Positions 14,636 through 24,560 of a stretch of 64,000 bases of DNA are shown piece after piece. Made by a program: the position numbers and the translations under genes. Position 1 is the stretch's first letter; each line of letters opens with the position of its first letter. Below the pieces are notes generated by a model that was not told where the DNA came from, did no database searches, and worked only from the letters and a program-made list of their open reading frames with translations. This stretch comes from Culicoidibacter larvae (GTDB lineage: Bacteria; Bacillota_I; Bacilli_A; Culicoidibacterales; Culicoidibacteraceae), in assembly GCF_005771635.1 (NCBI RefSeq), contig NZ_VBWP01000001.1, positions 372,001 to 436,000 of the forward strand, read 5' to 3'.

Positions 14636-15000
14636 TCGCTTTTATAATCATGGGCAATGATCAATTGTGCATCATCCATAACATCACCGGCCTGCCATGC
14701 CCCGGCTGCGGTATGACCCGCGCCTACCTGGCGCTGCTCCATGGTGATCTCGCTGGTGCCTTTTACTACCATCCGCTTTTTTGGATGGTTCCTTTTGGTG
14801 CTGTTGTACTTATTTTTCATAAGTATAACAGCTGGCTGCAAAAAATATATTTAAGCGAGCGATTCTGGATTGTCATCACGGTTATTGTTTTGGTAGTTTA
14901 TGTAGTAAGAATGATTTTACTCTTCCCGCATAGCGAGCCGATGGATTTTAATCAGGATGCTTTCTTCCCAACAATATGGCGAATGATTTTTGGGTCATAG
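14605..15000 (+). CDS. DUF2752 membrane protein
   Basis: About 131 residues with three membrane helices (about 1-15, 48-68, 85-108). The motif TGLPCPGCGMTRAYLALLHGD (here from about residue 29) with its CPxCGxTRA core defines DUF2752, a family of unknown function; the cysteines suggest metal or redox chemistry at the membrane. GTG 14605 is chosen because AAGGAGG (14593-14599) lies 5 bases upstream; an in-frame ATG at 14572 has no visible site. A very stable hairpin covers this start. It is probably expressed from the DUF4234 promoter by readthrough. Confidence 0.75.
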   Translation: MLVVGTALVLFAFIIMGNDQLCIIHNITGLPCPGCGMTRAYLALLHGDLAGAFYYHPLFWMVPFGAVVLIFHKYNSWLQKIYLSERFWIVITVIVLVVYVVRMILLFPHSEPMDFNQDAFFPTIWRMIFGS

Positions 15001-15067
15001 AAATCATTTGTTTGTTAGGTGAAATTTGCCTAAAAATTAGAGCTGTAAAAAAATCAAATAAACTGAA

Positions 15068-15095
15068 AAAAAGCCTTGATTTATCGAGGCTTTTT
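15068..15095 (+). terminator. Intrinsic terminator before the ribosomal cluster
   Basis: A 12-bp stem AAAAAGCCTTGA with its complement (one G-U pair) and a T run, closing the DUF4234-DUF2752 unit. The gap 15001-15067 upstream is AT-rich with nothing else recognisable. Confidence 0.82.
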
Positions 15096-15100
15096 ATGAT

Positions 15101-15236
15101 AACATAGGAAGGTATGGCTGCGTTGAAGTGCGAGGTTGCCGATACACATGGAAGAGTTGTCTTGGTTTAGGCGGCTTGCCAGCCTGGTATCGGGGAATTC
15201 ACACGGAGCAAGTCCTAAAAATTGAAAGGAGGACAC
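15101..15236 (+). ncRNA. Putative S10-operon mRNA leader
   Basis: The 140 bases before rpsJ are clearly more GC-rich and structured than other gaps. CCGATAC (15139-15145) pairs with GTATCGG (15187-15193), enclosing a GGCT-TGCC-AGCC hairpin near 15172-15184. Ribosomal operons of this type often carry a leader that a ribosomal protein binds (L4 for S10 in several bacteria). That function is inferred from position and structure only. Confidence 0.5.
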
Positions 15237-15240
15237 AAAA

Positions 15241-15546
15241 ATGGCAAACAAAATTCGCATTCGCTTAAAAGCTTACGATCATAAGTTAATTGATCAATCA
15301 GCGATCAAAATCGTTGAAGCTGCGAAAGTTAGTGGTGCAGAAGTATCTGGACCAATCCCACTTCCAACTGAGAAATCAGTGTACACAATCTTACGTGCGG
15401 TACACAAATACAAAGATTCTCGTGAACAATTTGAGATGCGTACACATAAACGTTTAATCGAATTGAAAAGTTGGACACAAAATACAATTTCAGCGTTGGA
15501 GAACTTACAGTTACCAGCAGGTGTTGAAATTGACATTAAATTGTAG
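15241..15546 (+). CDS. rpsJ: 30S ribosomal protein S10
   Basis: 101 residues, full length. [25 protein letters not shown] at the N-terminus and the loop [39 protein letters not shown] are diagnostic of S10, which sits in the 30S head and also acts as NusE in antitermination. It is the first gene of the 30-gene S10-spc-alpha run, with AAAGGAGG 8 bases before the ATG. Confidence 0.99.
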   Translation: MANKIRIRLKAYDHKLIDQSAIKIVEAAKVSGAEVSGPIPLPTEKSVYTILRAVHKYKDSREQFEMRTHKRLIELKSWTQNTISALENLQLPAGVEIDIKL

Positions 15547-15571
15547 AAAACAAATTTAGGAGGTGCCTTAA

Positions 15572-16285
15572 ATGGCAAAAGGAATCTTAGGACGCAAAGT
15601 CGGTATGACTCAAGTGTTCGACGTTGAAGGCGAATTGATTCCGGTTACTGTTATTCAAATCACACCTAACGTTGTATTGCAAAAGAAATCAGAAGCTACT
15701 GATGGATACAATGCAGTGCAACTTGGATTTGAAGACAAACCAGAACGCTTAGCCAACAAACCAGAACTTGGTCATGTTAAAAAAGCAAATACCAATCCTA
15801 AGCGCTTCATTCGCGAAATCAGAGACTTCGAAATTGATGCAGAAGTAGGTAGCGAAATCGCTGCAGACATCTTTGTCGCTGGTGAAATCATTGATGCAAC
15901 CGGAACTTCAAAAGGTAAAGGGTTCCAAGGGGCAATCAAACGTCACGGACAAAGCCGCGGACCAATGGCTCACGGTTCTCGTTATCACCGCCGCCCAGGT
16001 TCAATGGGTGCAGTTGCTGCGAACCGCGTATTCAAAGGTAAAAAATTACCAGGACATATGGGAAGCAAAACTGTAACAATTCAAAATCTTGAAGTCGTAC
16101 AAGTTGATCTTGAAAATAACATCATTCTTGTTCGCGGAAATGTGCCTGGGGCAAAACGTTCACTTGTAGTGTTGTCAAATGCTTCAAAAGCAGTGAACAA
16201 CAAAGAAGGACGTTCACTCGTTAACTATAACCCGGTTGTTGAAGTGCCAGCTGAATCAGCAGACGCACCAGAAACGGCTGAATAA
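15572..16285 (+). CDS. rplC: 50S ribosomal protein L3
   Basis: 237 residues. [17 protein letters not shown] and the central [16 protein letters not shown] followed by [17 protein letters not shown] are the L3 hallmark; that loop reaches the peptidyl-transferase centre. The C-terminus carries an acidic extension ([12 protein letters not shown]) of about 20 residues beyond the usual end, commonly seen in Bacillota. AGGAGG 8 bases upstream. Confidence 0.99.
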   Translation: MAKGILGRKVGMTQVFDVEGELIPVTVIQITPNVVLQKKSEATDGYNAVQLGFEDKPERLANKPELGHVKKANTNPKRFIREIRDFEIDAEVGSEIAADIFVAGEIIDATGTSKGKGFQGAIKRHGQSRGPMAHGSRYHRRPGSMGAVAANRVFKGKKLPGHMGSKTVTIQNLEVVQVDLENNIILVRGNVPGAKRSLVVLSNASKAVNNKEGRSLVNYNPVVEVPAESADAPETAE

Positions 16286-16314
16286 TTGATTACAGTCGAA
16301 AGGAGGAAACACAG

Positions 16315-16935
16315 ATGCCTAAGTTAACTGTGTATAAACAGGATGGTTCAAAAGGGAAAGACATTACTATTAGTGATGCAGTATTCGGAATTGAGCCTCA
16401 TCAACAAGCGATGTTTGATGCAATTATTATGCAACGAGCATCATTAAGACAAGGTACACACAAAGCAAAAAATCGTTCGGAAGTTCGTGGTGGTGGTCGT
16501 AAACCATGGCGCCAAAAAGGAACAGGACGTGCTCGTCAAGGATCTATTCGTTCACCGCAATGGCGTGGTGGTGGAATCGTATTCGGACCGACACCTCGTT
16601 CATACGGATTCCGTATCAATAAAAAAGTGTACCGATTAGCATTACGTTCAATGCTTTCAACGAAAGTACTTGAAAATAAATTGGTAGTCGTTGATTCTTT
16701 ATCATTAGATACACCAAAAACAAAAGCAATTATTGAAATGTTTAGTAAGTTTTCAGCTAACAAACCATTAATCGTTGCTAATGATGTAAACGAAAATGTT
16801 GCTTTATCAGTACGTAACATTGAAAATGCAAGTTTATTAAGCGGACATTCTACGAGTGTTCTGGACTTAGCAAACTACGATACAATCATTATGACAGTAG
16901 ACACTGTAAAATACTTTGAGGAGGTGCTTGCATAA
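16315..16935 (+). CDS. rplD: 50S ribosomal protein L4
   Basis: 206 residues. The conserved arm [26 protein letters not shown], running on to SPQWRGGG, lines the exit tunnel in L4. L4 is a likely candidate to bind the operon leader and regulate it. Its TAA shares bases with the ATG of rplW (TAATG at 16933-16937). Confidence 0.99.
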   Translation: MPKLTVYKQDGSKGKDITISDAVFGIEPHQQAMFDAIIMQRASLRQGTHKAKNRSEVRGGGRKPWRQKGTGRARQGSIRSPQWRGGGIVFGPTPRSYGFRINKKVYRLALRSMLSTKVLENKLVVVDSLSLDTPKTKAIIEMFSKFSANKPLIVANDVNENVALSVRNIENASLLSGHSTSVLDLANYDTIIMTVDTVKYFEEVLA

Positions 16936-17219
16936 TGAAGAGCTACGCAGACATTATTAAGCGCCCAATCATTACTGAGAAAACCGCGTATATGAATCAA
17001 CTCGGAAAATATGTATTCGAAGTTGCTTACGGAACTAACAAAGTTGCCGTGCGTCAAGCAGTCGAAGCATTATTCCCAGGAGTAAAAGTTGCTTCAGTTA
17101 ACATTATGAATGTTAAACCGAAGACTAAACGCGTTGGACGCTATACAGGGAAAACAAATCGAAGCCGTAAAGCTATTATCACATTAGCTGCTGATAGCAA
17201 AGGTATCGAATTATTCTAA
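16935..17219 (+). CDS. rplW: 50S ribosomal protein L23
   Basis: 94 residues. [17 protein letters not shown] and the [22 protein letters not shown] segment identify L23, which sits at the tunnel exit and docks trigger factor and SRP. It overlaps the rplD stop by one base, implying coupled translation. Confidence 0.99.
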   Translation: MKSYADIIKRPIITEKTAYMNQLGKYVFEVAYGTNKVAVRQAVEALFPGVKVASVNIMNVKPKTKRVGRYTGKTNRSRKAIITLAADSKGIELF

Positions 17220-17246
17220 AATTTGTAGAGAAGGAGGGAATTATCC

Positions 17247-18083
17247 ATGGCTATTAAGGTTTACAAACCAACAACGAATGGTCGTCGTAACATGACAACA
17301 ATTGATTTCAAAGCAACATTAACGACTGACAAGCCAGAAAAAACGTTGTTAGCACCTTTAAGTAAAAAAGGTGGACGTAATAACCAAGGTAAAATTACCG
17401 TTCGTCATCACGGTGGAGGGCACAAACGCCAATACCGTATCATTGACTTCAAACGTAATAAAGATGGAGTGCCTGGTAAAGTGGCTACAATCGAATACGA
17501 TCCAAACCGCTCTGCAAACATCGCACTTATCCATTATTTAGATGGTGAAAAACGTTACATCATCGCACCTGAGGGATTAACAGTGGGAACACTTATTGAA
17601 TCAGGTGAAAGCGCAGATATCAAAGTTGGGAACGCTCTTCCGTTGGAAAAAATTCCTGTCGGAACTGTTATCCACAACATCGAATTGTACCCAGGACGCG
17701 GAGGACAACTTGTCCGTTCTGCTGGAACAAGCGCACAAATTCTTGGACGTGAAGGAAAATATGTTCTTGTACGTCTTCGTTCAGGAGAAGTTCGTTACAT
17801 CTTAGGAGCTTGCCGTGCTACGGTTGGTGAAGTTGGAAACGGATTCCATGAACTTGTAAATGTTGGTAAAGCTGGTCGCAGCCGTTGGAAAGGTATCAAG
17901 CCTACTGTACGTGGTTCTGTAATGAACCCTAACGATCACCCTCACGGTGGTGGTGAAGGACGTACACCAATCGGACGTAAATCACCAGTTACTCCTTGGG
18001 GTAAACCAGCATTAGGTCTGAAAACTCGCGACAAAAAGAAAGCATCTTCGGATTTAATCGTACGTCGTCGTAAACAAAAATAA
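17247..18083 (+). CDS. rplB: 50S ribosomal protein L2
   Basis: 278 residues, full length. The C-terminal [15 protein letters not shown] with the peptidyl-transferase-linked histidine is intact, as is the N-terminal [28 protein letters not shown] lies upstream of ATG 17247. Confidence 0.99.
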   Translation: MAIKVYKPTTNGRRNMTTIDFKATLTTDKPEKTLLAPLSKKGGRNNQGKITVRHHGGGHKRQYRIIDFKRNKDGVPGKVATIEYDPNRSANIALIHYLDGEKRYIIAPEGLTVGTLIESGESADIKVGNALPLEKIPVGTVIHNIELYPGRGGQLVRSAGTSAQILGREGKYVLVRLRSGEVRYILGACRATVGEVGNGFHELVNVGKAGRSRWKGIKPTVRGSVMNPNDHPHGGGEGRTPIGRKSPVTPWGKPALGLKTRDKKKASSDLIVRRRKQK

Positions 18084-18131
18084 GGATGAAAAATCATCTG
18101 AAGCGCAAGATTCAGAAAGGAGGCAATTTCA

Positions 18132-18410
18132 ATGGCTAGAAGTCTGAAAAAAGGACCATTCTGTGATGATTACTTAATGAAAAAAGTTGAAAAGCTTGAA
18201 GCTGACAACAAGAAAGAAGTAATTCAAACTTGGTCACGCCGTTCAACGATCTTTCCTCAGTTTATTGGACATACATTTGCAGTCCATAATGGTCGCGAAC
18301 ATATTCCAGTATATGTAACTGAAGATATGGTAGGACATAAATTAGGAGAATTTGCTCCGACACGCACTTACAAAGGGCATGCGGATGACAAAAAAACTAA
18401 AAAGAAATAA
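18132..18410 (+). CDS. rpsS: 30S ribosomal protein S19
   Basis: 92 residues beginning [19 protein letters not shown] and including [21 protein letters not shown] and [14 protein letters not shown], which are diagnostic. It lies in the 30S head next to S13. AAAGGAGG upstream. Confidence 0.99.
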   Translation: MARSLKKGPFCDDYLMKKVEKLEADNKKEVIQTWSRRSTIFPQFIGHTFAVHNGREHIPVYVTEDMVGHKLGEFAPTRTYKGHADDKKTKKK

Positions 18411-18457
18411 TAAAATTCTGTAATAATAATCATTAATTGCGGAAGGAGGCATATCTA

Positions 18458-18796
18458 ATGCAAGAGGCAAAAGCAGAAGCTCGCATGGTACGTGTTACCG
18501 CACGTAAGGCTCGCCTTGTTGTAGATTTAATTCGTGGTAAAAATGTTGGAGAAGCATTCTCAGTTTTATACCATACGAATAAAGCAGCAAGCCCAATTGT
18601 TGAAAAAGTTTTAAAGTCAGCAGTTGCAAATGCAGAACACAACTATAATATGAATATTGATGACTTGTATGTGAAGGCAGTATATGTCAATGAGGGACCA
18701 ACGTTAAAACGTTACCGTCCACGTGCTAAAGGACAAGCATCAAGTATTTTCAAAAGAACTAGTCATATCACAGTAGTGGTAGCTGAAAAAGAATAA
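18458..18796 (+). CDS. rplV: 50S ribosomal protein L22
   Basis: 112 residues from ATG 18458, which follows GGAAGGAGG (18441-18449). An upstream in-frame TTG at 18437 would place the ribosome-binding site inside the gene, so it is rejected. [22 protein letters not shown] and the tunnel-lining hairpin [16 protein letters not shown] identify L22, the macrolide-tunnel protein. Confidence 0.99.
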   Translation: MQEAKAEARMVRVTARKARLVVDLIRGKNVGEAFSVLYHTNKAASPIVEKVLKSAVANAEHNYNMNIDDLYVKAVYVNEGPTLKRYRPRAKGQASSIFKRTSHITVVVAEKE

Positions 18797-18818
18797 GTTT
18801 AGAAGGAGGCGAGAAACA

Positions 18819-19466
18819 ATGGGTCAAAAAGTAAGTCCGATAGGATTACGTGTTGGAATTATCCGCGACTGGGAATCACGTTGGTACGCAGACAAAGATT
18901 ATGCAACATTCTTACACGAAGATATTAAAATTCGCGATTTTATTTTCAATAAATTAAAACGCGCTGATGTAAGTCAAATTGAAATTGAACGTAAAGACGG
19001 TAATCGAGTGAATATTACAATTCATACAGCGAAACCAGGATTCGTCATTGGTAAAGGTGGAGCTGATATCGAGCGTTTACGTGCTGAAGTTAAAAAGCTT
19101 GTAAACCGTGAAGTCTTCATCGATATTGTAGAAATTAAAAATCCTGATTTGGTTGCACGTCTTGTGGCACGCCGCATAGCTGACCAGTTAGAACGTCGTG
19201 TATCATTCCGTATCGCCCAAAAACGCGCAATTCAATCGACTATGCGCGCCGGTGCAAAAGGAATTAAAACAGCTGTAAGTGGTCGTTTAGGTGGAGCTGA
19301 CATGGCTCGTACTGAAGGATACAGTGAAGGTAACGTACCTTTACAAACTTTACGTGCTGATATTGATTACTCTCATGAAGAAGCAGATACAACTTACGGA
19401 AAAATGGGAGTTAAAGTTTGGATCTATAAAGGAGAAATCCTTCCAACTAAAAAAAATAATAAATAA
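18819..19466 (+). CDS. rpsC: 30S ribosomal protein S3
   Basis: 215 residues. The KH domain [18 protein letters not shown] near 70-90 and the C-terminal domain with RMAGA-like [23 protein letters not shown] identify S3, part of the mRNA entry helicase. AGAAGGAGG precedes the ATG. Confidence 0.99.
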   Translation: MGQKVSPIGLRVGIIRDWESRWYADKDYATFLHEDIKIRDFIFNKLKRADVSQIEIERKDGNRVNITIHTAKPGFVIGKGGADIERLRAEVKKLVNREVFIDIVEIKNPDLVARLVARRIADQLERRVSFRIAQKRAIQSTMRAGAKGIKTAVSGRLGGADMARTEGYSEGNVPLQTLRADIDYSHEEADTTYGKMGVKVWIYKGEILPTKKNNK

Positions 19467-19492
19467 TCACCTTAGGAAGGAGGAGCAAAATT

Positions 19493-19924
19493 ATGTTAAT
19501 GCCAAAACGTACGAAATATCGTCGCCCTCATCGTATTAAATATGAAGGGAAAGCAAAAGGTGGAACAGAAATCGCATTTGGTGAATATGGATTACAAGCC
19601 TTAAATGGTGCTTGGATCACAAACCGTCAAATCGAAGCTGCCCGTATTGCTATGACACGCCATATGAAACGTGGTGGGAAAGTATGGATTAAAATTTTCC
19701 CAGACATGGCAAAAACTGCAAAACCCCTAGAAGTCCGCATGGGATCTGGTAAAGGTGCTCCTGATGGATGGGTAGCAGTTGTAAAATCTGGAAAAATTAT
19801 GTTTGAGGTTGCAGGAGTTCCTGAAGATGTAGCACGTGAAGCGCTTCGTCTGGCAATGCACAAACTACCAGTAAAATGTAAAATTGTAAAACGTGAAAAT
19901 GGTGGTGATGTAAATGAAAACTAA
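19493..19924 (+). CDS. rplP: 50S ribosomal protein L16
   Basis: 143 residues beginning [19 protein letters not shown] and including [24 protein letters not shown] and the [15 protein letters not shown] loop that reaches the A-site tRNA. Its last 11 bases overlap rpmC. Confidence 0.99.
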   Translation: MLMPKRTKYRRPHRIKYEGKAKGGTEIAFGEYGLQALNGAWITNRQIEAARIAMTRHMKRGGKVWIKIFPDMAKTAKPLEVRMGSGKGAPDGWVAVVKSGKIMFEVAGVPEDVAREALRLAMHKLPVKCKIVKRENGGDVNEN

Positions 19925-20114
19925 TGAGATTCGTAACCTTAGTAATGCTGAAATTACAGCAAAAGTAAAAGAATTAAAAGAAGAGTTATTCAATCTACGT
20001 TTTCAGTTAGCAACGGGACAGCTTGAAAATACAGCCCGTATTAAAGAAGTGCGTAAAACTATAGCACGCCTTTTAACCGTTTTACGTCAAAACGAATTGA
20101 GTGAAACGAAATAA
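19914..20114 (+). CDS. rpmC: 50S ribosomal protein L29
   Basis: 66 residues, two helices; [20 protein letters not shown] and [19 protein letters not shown] are typical. It starts 11 bases before the end of rplP, with the site GGTGGTGA inside that gene. Confidence 0.98.
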   Translation: MKTNEIRNLSNAEITAKVKELKEELFNLRFQLATGQLENTARIKEVRKTIARLLTVLRQNELSETK

Positions 20115-20135
20115 AACTGAGAGGAGGTTTCCTAC

Positions 20136-20396
20136 ATGGAGCGTAATAACCGTAAGGTTTTAGTTGGAAAAGTAGTTTCAGACAAGATGGATAAAACAAT
20201 TACTGTTCTTGTTGAAACATATGTCAAACATCCTCTTTATGGGAAACGTGTAAAATATTCTAAAAAATATAAAGCACATGATGAAAATCAAACAGCAGCT
20301 ATTGGTGATGTTGTTAAAATTATGGCAACTCGCCCACTATCAGCTACAAAACGTTATCGTTTAGTAGAAGTGGTTGAGAAAGCAATCCAAGTCTAA
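20136..20396 (+). CDS. rpsQ: 30S ribosomal protein S17
   Basis: 86 residues. [22 protein letters not shown] and [19 protein letters not shown], then [23 protein letters not shown], define S17, an early 16S-binding protein with an OB fold. AGAGGAGG upstream. Confidence 0.99.
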   Translation: MERNNRKVLVGKVVSDKMDKTITVLVETYVKHPLYGKRVKYSKKYKAHDENQTAAIGDVVKIMATRPLSATKRYRLVEVVEKAIQV

Positions 20397-20431
20397 TCGG
20401 TTAACACCAAGACCGAAGGGAGGTATACAGT

Positions 20432-20800
20432 ATGATTCAACAAGAATCACGCTTGAAAGTAGCGGATAATTCTGGTGCGAGAGAGTTACTAGTTATTCGT
20501 TGCTTAGGTGGATCAAAACGTAAATTTGCAAACATCGGCGATGTCGTTGTATGCTCAGTAAAACAAGCAACTCCTGGTGGAGTAGTAAAAAAAGGAGACG
20601 TTGTTAAAGCAGTTATCGTACGTACAGTACGTGGTACACAACGTAAAGACGGTTCATATATTCGATTCGATGAGAATGCGGCAGTTATCATTAAAGATGA
20701 CAAAACGCTTCGTGGAACACGTATTTTCGGGCCAGTTGCTCGTGAACTACGTGATAAAGAATTTATGCGTATTGTCTCTTTAGCACCAGAAGTATTATAA
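20432..20800 (+). CDS. rplN: 50S ribosomal protein L14
   Basis: 122 residues beginning [27 protein letters not shown], with [18 protein letters not shown] and [17 protein letters not shown]14 forms part of the subunit interface. Normal length and a strong GGGAGG site. Confidence 0.99.
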   Translation: MIQQESRLKVADNSGARELLVIRCLGGSKRKFANIGDVVVCSVKQATPGGVVKKGDVVKAVIVRTVRGTQRKDGSYIRFDENAAVIIKDDKTLRGTRIFGPVARELRDKEFMRIVSLAPEVL

Positions 20801-20832
20801 TATACCGCTAAAACAAGGAGGTGCAGTGGAAC

Positions 20833-21144
20833 ATGCATGTTAAAAAAGGTGATAAAGTTCAAGTTATCGCTGGTAAAGATAAAGGACGTCAAGGTTTAAT
20901 CCTTCAAGTCTTACCAAAACAAAACAAAGTAGTTGTTGAGGGAATTAATGTTGTAAAAAAACATCAAAAAGCCAGTCAACAAAATGAAGTTGGTGGAATT
21001 GTAGAAATTGAAGCGCCAATTCATGCTTCTAACGTACAGCCACTTTGCCCTAAAACGAAAAAACCGACACGCGTTGGTTATGAAGTTCGTAACGGGAAAA
21101 AAGTACGTATCGCTAAAGTATCAGGTGAAGTACTAGATAAATAA
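20833..21144 (+). CDS. rplX: 50S ribosomal protein L24
   Basis: 103 residues from ATG 20833, about 10 bases after AAGGAGGTG (20815-20823); a GTG at 20821 is in frame but lies inside that site. [20 protein letters not shown] is the KOW motif; [20 protein letters not shown] is typical of L24, an assembly initiator of the 50S subunit. Confidence 0.98.
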   Translation: MHVKKGDKVQVIAGKDKGRQGLILQVLPKQNKVVVEGINVVKKHQKASQQNEVGGIVEIEAPIHASNVQPLCPKTKKPTRVGYEVRNGKKVRIAKVSGEVLDK

Positions 21145-21167
21145 TTCGATTGAAAGGAGGTCGCTTC

Positions 21168-21707
21168 ATGAATCGTTTGAAAGAAAAATATCAAAACGAA
21201 ATTGTAAAAACTTTAATGGATAAATACCAATATAAGTCAATTATGCAAGTGCCAAAGCTTGAAAAAATCGTTATCAACATGGGTGTTGGTGATGCAGTAA
21301 GCAATTCTAAGGCATTAGATGCAGCAGTTGAAGAATTGACACAAATCGCTGGTCAAAAACCAGTTGTTACTCGTGCCAAAAATTCAATCGCCGGATTCCG
21401 TCTTCGTGAGGGAATGCCTATCGGAACAAAAGTAACATTGCGTGGTGAACGTATGTATGAGTTTTTAGATAAACTAGTATCTATTTCATTACCACGTGTA
21501 CGTGACTTCCACGGTGTTTCAAAGCATGCCTTTGATGGTCGCGGAAACTACACCTTAGGAATTAAGGAACAATTAATCTTCCCGGAAATCGACTTTGATA
21601 AAGTTGGCAAAGTACGCGGAATGGATATTGTTGTTGTTACTACAGCAAATACTGATGAAGAAGGTCAGACATTGCTAACTGGATTAGGAATGCCTTTCGG
21701 TAAATAG
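21168..21707 (+). CDS. rplE: 50S ribosomal protein L5
   Basis: 179 residues from ATG 21168, which follows AAAGGAGGT; a TTG at 21150 is rejected for that reason. [23 protein letters not shown]-like [17 protein letters not shown] and the [19 protein letters not shown] loop are diagnostic. L5 contacts 5S rRNA. Confidence 0.99.
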   Translation: MNRLKEKYQNEIVKTLMDKYQYKSIMQVPKLEKIVINMGVGDAVSNSKALDAAVEELTQIAGQKPVVTRAKNSIAGFRLREGMPIGTKVTLRGERMYEFLDKLVSISLPRVRDFHGVSKHAFDGRGNYTLGIKEQLIFPEIDFDKVGKVRGMDIVVVTTANTDEEGQTLLTGLGMPFGK

Positions 21708-21723
21708 TAAGGAGGCGAAAAGA

Positions 21724-21909
21724 ATGGCAAAAAAATCAATGGTTGTTAAACAACAAAGAAAACAAAAATTTGCTGTACGTGAATATACACGTTGTGAAGT
21801 TTGTGGACGTCCACATTCAGTAATTCGCAAATTTAAGCTTTGCCGTATTTGTTTCCGTAATTTAGCCTATAAAGGACAAATTCCGGGAGTACGTAAAGCA
21901 AGCTGGTAA
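21724..21909 (+). CDS. rpsN: 30S ribosomal protein S14, zinc type
   Basis: 61 residues, the short zinc-binding form. [20 protein letters not shown] holds the two CxxC pairs that bind one zinc. This form is usual in Gram-positive bacteria; a zinc-free paralogue may exist elsewhere for zinc limitation. AAGGAGG upstream. Confidence 0.99.
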   Translation: MAKKSMVVKQQRKQKFAVREYTRCEVCGRPHSVIRKFKLCRICFRNLAYKGQIPGVRKASW

Positions 21910-21918
21910 AATAAATTC

Positions 21919-21939
21919 AAAATTGCGAAGAGCAATTTT
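21919..21939 (+). promoter_or_regulatory. Hairpin in the rpsN-rpsH gap
   Basis: AAAATTGC and its complement around GAAGA, in a 99-bp gap where neighbouring gaps are 15-50 bp. No T run follows, so it is probably not a terminator; it could be a processing or protein-binding site. Confidence 0.4.
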
Positions 21940-22008
21940 ATAACTTTCAATATAGAGAATTTTGACTGAAAATATTATGTCGAAGTTCAAGAAGGGAGGA
22001 AACGAGTC

Positions 22009-22407
22009 ATGGTCATGACTGATCCAATCGCAGATATGCTGACACGTATCCGTAACGCGAATCAAATGCGTCACGAAAGTGTTGATGTACCACAATCAAG
22101 CATCAAAAAAGAAATCGCTGAAATTCTTAAAAATGAAGGTTTCGTTCGCGATGTTGAGTATATTGAAGATAATAAACAAGGAGTTATCCGTTTGCACCTA
22201 AAATACGGCCGCAATAACGAACGCGTTATTACTGGATTAAAACGTATTAGCAAGCCGGGTCTTCGTGTGTATGCAAAAGCAGAAGAAGTACCAAAAGTAT
22301 TGAGTGGCTTAGGAATTGCTGTTGTTTCTACATCACAAGGTGTAGTTACTGACAAAAAAGCGCGTCAACTCAACGTTGGTGGCGAAGTTATCGCATACAT
22401 TTGGTAA
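22009..22407 (+). CDS. rpsH: 30S ribosomal protein S8
   Basis: 132 residues beginning [18 protein letters not shown]; the C-terminal [20 protein letters not shown] followed by GGEVIAYIW is diagnostic. In E. coli S8 represses the spc operon, so the structured gap upstream may be relevant. Confidence 0.99.
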   Translation: MVMTDPIADMLTRIRNANQMRHESVDVPQSSIKKEIAEILKNEGFVRDVEYIEDNKQGVIRLHLKYGRNNERVITGLKRISKPGLRVYAKAEEVPKVLSGLGIAVVSTSQGVVTDKKARQLNVGGEVIAYIW

Positions 22408-22433
22408 AAAACTAGTTTAGGAGGTGTACACAC

Positions 22434-22976
22434 ATGTCACGTGTTGGAAATAAAGTATTGACGATTCCCGGAGAGGTTACAATCACTAATGAAGATAACT
22501 TTCTTACTGTGAAAGGTCCTAAAGGAGAATTAACTCGTCAATTCAGTAAAGCAATGAAAATCAACATTAATGACGGTCAAGTTACTGTAGAACGTCCAAA
22601 CGATGCTAAAGAAAACAGAATGCTTCATGGAACAACAACTGCTTTGATCAATAACATGATTGAAGGAGTTTCAAAAGGATTTGAAATCGCGCTTGTATTA
22701 ACAGGGGTTGGTTACCGTGCTCAAAAGCAAGGTACTAAACTTGTATTAAGCTTAGGATATTCACATCCAGTTGAAGTTGAACCGGAAGCTGGCATTGAAA
22801 TTGATGTTCCTTCACAAACTGAGATCATCGTTAAAGGTATTGATAAACAACGCGTTGGAGAGATCGCCGCAAATATTCGTAAGTATCGTCGTCCAGAACC
22901 TTATAAAGGTAAGGGTGTTGCTTACAAAGGTGAACGTATCCGTCGTAAAGAAGGTAAAACAGCAGGTAAGAAATAA
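22434..22976 (+). CDS. rplF: 50S ribosomal protein L6
   Basis: 180 residues beginning [42 protein letters not shown] and [29 protein letters not shown] are L6 signatures. It lies near the factor-binding site of the 50S subunit. Confidence 0.99.
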   Translation: MSRVGNKVLTIPGEVTITNEDNFLTVKGPKGELTRQFSKAMKININDGQVTVERPNDAKENRMLHGTTTALINNMIEGVSKGFEIALVLTGVGYRAQKQGTKLVLSLGYSHPVEVEPEAGIEIDVPSQTEIIVKGIDKQRVGEIAANIRKYRRPEPYKGKGVAYKGERIRRKEGKTAGKK

Positions 22977-23018
22977 TAAAATAGCTTAAACTGCTAATTT
23001 TGGAAGGAGTGGCAATAC

Positions 23019-23381
23019 ATGATCAAGAAAGTAGCGCGTAATAAATTACGTCAAAAAAGACACTTTCGTATCCGTAATAAAGTGAGTGGAACTGCCGCAT
23101 GCCCACGTTTGAATGTATTCCGTTCAAATACACATATTTATGCACAAGTAATTGATGATAATGCAGGAGTAACTCTTGCAAGTGCATCAACTTTAGATAA
23201 AGATGCTAAATTAAAAAACACTTCAAACACTGATGCCGCAGCTGCAGTTGGAAAATTGGTTGCAGAACGCGCACTTAAAGCTGGGGTAAGTGAAGTTGTA
23301 TTTGATCGTGGTGGTTACATTTATCATGGTCGTGTTAAAGCGTTAGCCGAGGCTGCACGCGAGGCAGGATTAAAATTCTAA
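23019..23381 (+). CDS. rplR: 50S ribosomal protein L18
   Basis: 120 residues; [32 protein letters not shown] and [24 protein letters not shown] are diagnostic of this 5S rRNA-binding protein. Confidence 0.99.
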   Translation: MIKKVARNKLRQKRHFRIRNKVSGTAACPRLNVFRSNTHIYAQVIDDNAGVTLASASTLDKDAKLKNTSNTDAAAAVGKLVAERALKAGVSEVVFDRGGYIYHGRVKALAEAAREAGLKF

Positions 23382-23404
23382 AAGCGATAGGAGGGAAAGA
23401 GATA

Positions 23405-23902
23405 ATGTTATTAGACCCAAATCAATTTGAGCTTGAGGAGCAAGTCGTAACGATTAACCGTGTAACAAAAGTTGTTAAAGGTGGTCGTCGTTTCCGTTTC
23501 GCAGCACTCGTAGTAGTAGGAGATCGTAACGGACATGTAGGATTTGGTACCGGAAAAGCAAACGAAGTACCTGATGCTATTAAAAAAGCAATCGAAGATG
23601 CTAAGAAAAATTTAATTGAAGTACCAATTATTGGTACAACTATACCACACCAAGTAACTGGTCGCTTTGGATCAGGTAGTGTATTATTGAAACCGGCTGC
23701 ACCCGGGACTGGAGTTATTGCCGGTGGACCAGTGCGTGCCGTATTAGAGCTTGTTGGAATTCATGATATTCTTTCAAAATCTTTAGGTTCAAATACACCA
23801 ATCAACATGGTACATGCAACAATTGAAGGATTACGTTCTTTACGTACCGTTAATGATGTTGCTGCATTACGTGGTAAAACAGTAGAAGAAATTTTAGGAT
23901 AA
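23405..23902 (+). CDS. rpsE: 30S ribosomal protein S5
   Basis: 165 residues. [19 protein letters not shown] begins the double-stranded RNA-binding-like domain, with [21 protein letters not shown] and the [20 protein letters not shown] loop. S5 shapes decoding fidelity and the mRNA entry. Confidence 0.99.
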   Translation: MLLDPNQFELEEQVVTINRVTKVVKGGRRFRFAALVVVGDRNGHVGFGTGKANEVPDAIKKAIEDAKKNLIEVPIIGTTIPHQVTGRFGSGSVLLKPAAPGTGVIAGGPVRAVLELVGIHDILSKSLGSNTPINMVHATIEGLRSLRTVNDVAALRGKTVEEILG

Positions 23903-23917
23903 GGGAGGTCAACTAAA

Positions 23918-24100
23918 ATGGCAAAAACAGTACTTGTTACCCTTAAGAAAAGCGTTATTGGCGCAAAAAAAGATCAAAAAGCAACAATTGAAGCATTAGG
24001 ACTTCGTAAGATGAATCAAACAGTAGAACATAAAGATTCAGCAACATTACAAGGGATGCTTCGCAAAGTTGCACACTTAGTTAGCGTAAGCGAACAATAA
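23918..24100 (+). CDS. rpmD: 50S ribosomal protein L30
   Basis: 60 residues; [32 protein letters not shown] is the compact L30 fold signature. GGGAGG upstream. Confidence 0.98.
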   Translation: MAKTVLVTLKKSVIGAKKDQKATIEALGLRKMNQTVEHKDSATLQGMLRKVAHLVSVSEQ

Positions 24101-24119
24101 AAGAAGGAGGTGCACTAAG

Positions 24120-24560
24120 GTGAAGTTACATGAACTTAAGTATACAGAAGGTTCTCGTAAAAATAAAAACCGTGTAGGGCGTGGTCCTGCAAGTGGAAAC
24201 GGGAAAACTGCTGGGCGCGGTCATAAAGGACAAAACGCTCGTAGCGGTGGAGGTGTACGCCCAGGATTTGAAGGTGGACAAACTCCTTTATTCCGTCGTA
24301 TTCCTAAGCGTGGATTTACAAATGTCTTCCGTAAAGAATACACTATTGTAAATATTGATACATTGAATCGTTTTGATAACGGAACAGAAGTAACTCCTGA
24401 TTTATTATTATCAACAGGAGTTATAAGTAAATTATCTGACGGTATCAAAATCTTAGGCAATGGTCAATTAGAGAAAAAATTGACAGTAAAAGCGCATAAA
24501 TTCTCTGGAAGCGCAAAAACAGCAATTGAAGGTGCTGGTGGGAGTATTGAGGTGATTTAG
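24120..24560 (+). CDS. rplO: 50S ribosomal protein L15
   Basis: 146 residues starting at GTG 24120 ([22 protein letters not shown]), preceded by [32 protein letters not shown] followed by [12 protein letters not shown] is diagnostic. Its TAG directly abuts the ATG of secY. Confidence 0.99.
   Translation: MKLHELKYTEGSRKNKNRVGRGPASGNGKTAGRGHKGQNARSGGGVRPGFEGGQTPLFRRIPKRGFTNVFRKEYTIVNIDTLNRFDNGTEVTPDLLLSTGVISKLSDGIKILGNGQLEKKLTVKAHKFSGSAKTAIEGAGGSIEVI

Noticed and set aside
18437-18457. Upstream TTG start for rplV
   Set aside because: It lies before and across the strong Shine-Dalgarno; ATG 18458 gives the usual L22 start.
20437-20892. A 151-residue minus-strand frame opposite rplN and rplX
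   Set aside because: Antisense to certain ribosomal genes with no start signal; typical of chance frames in biased codon usage.
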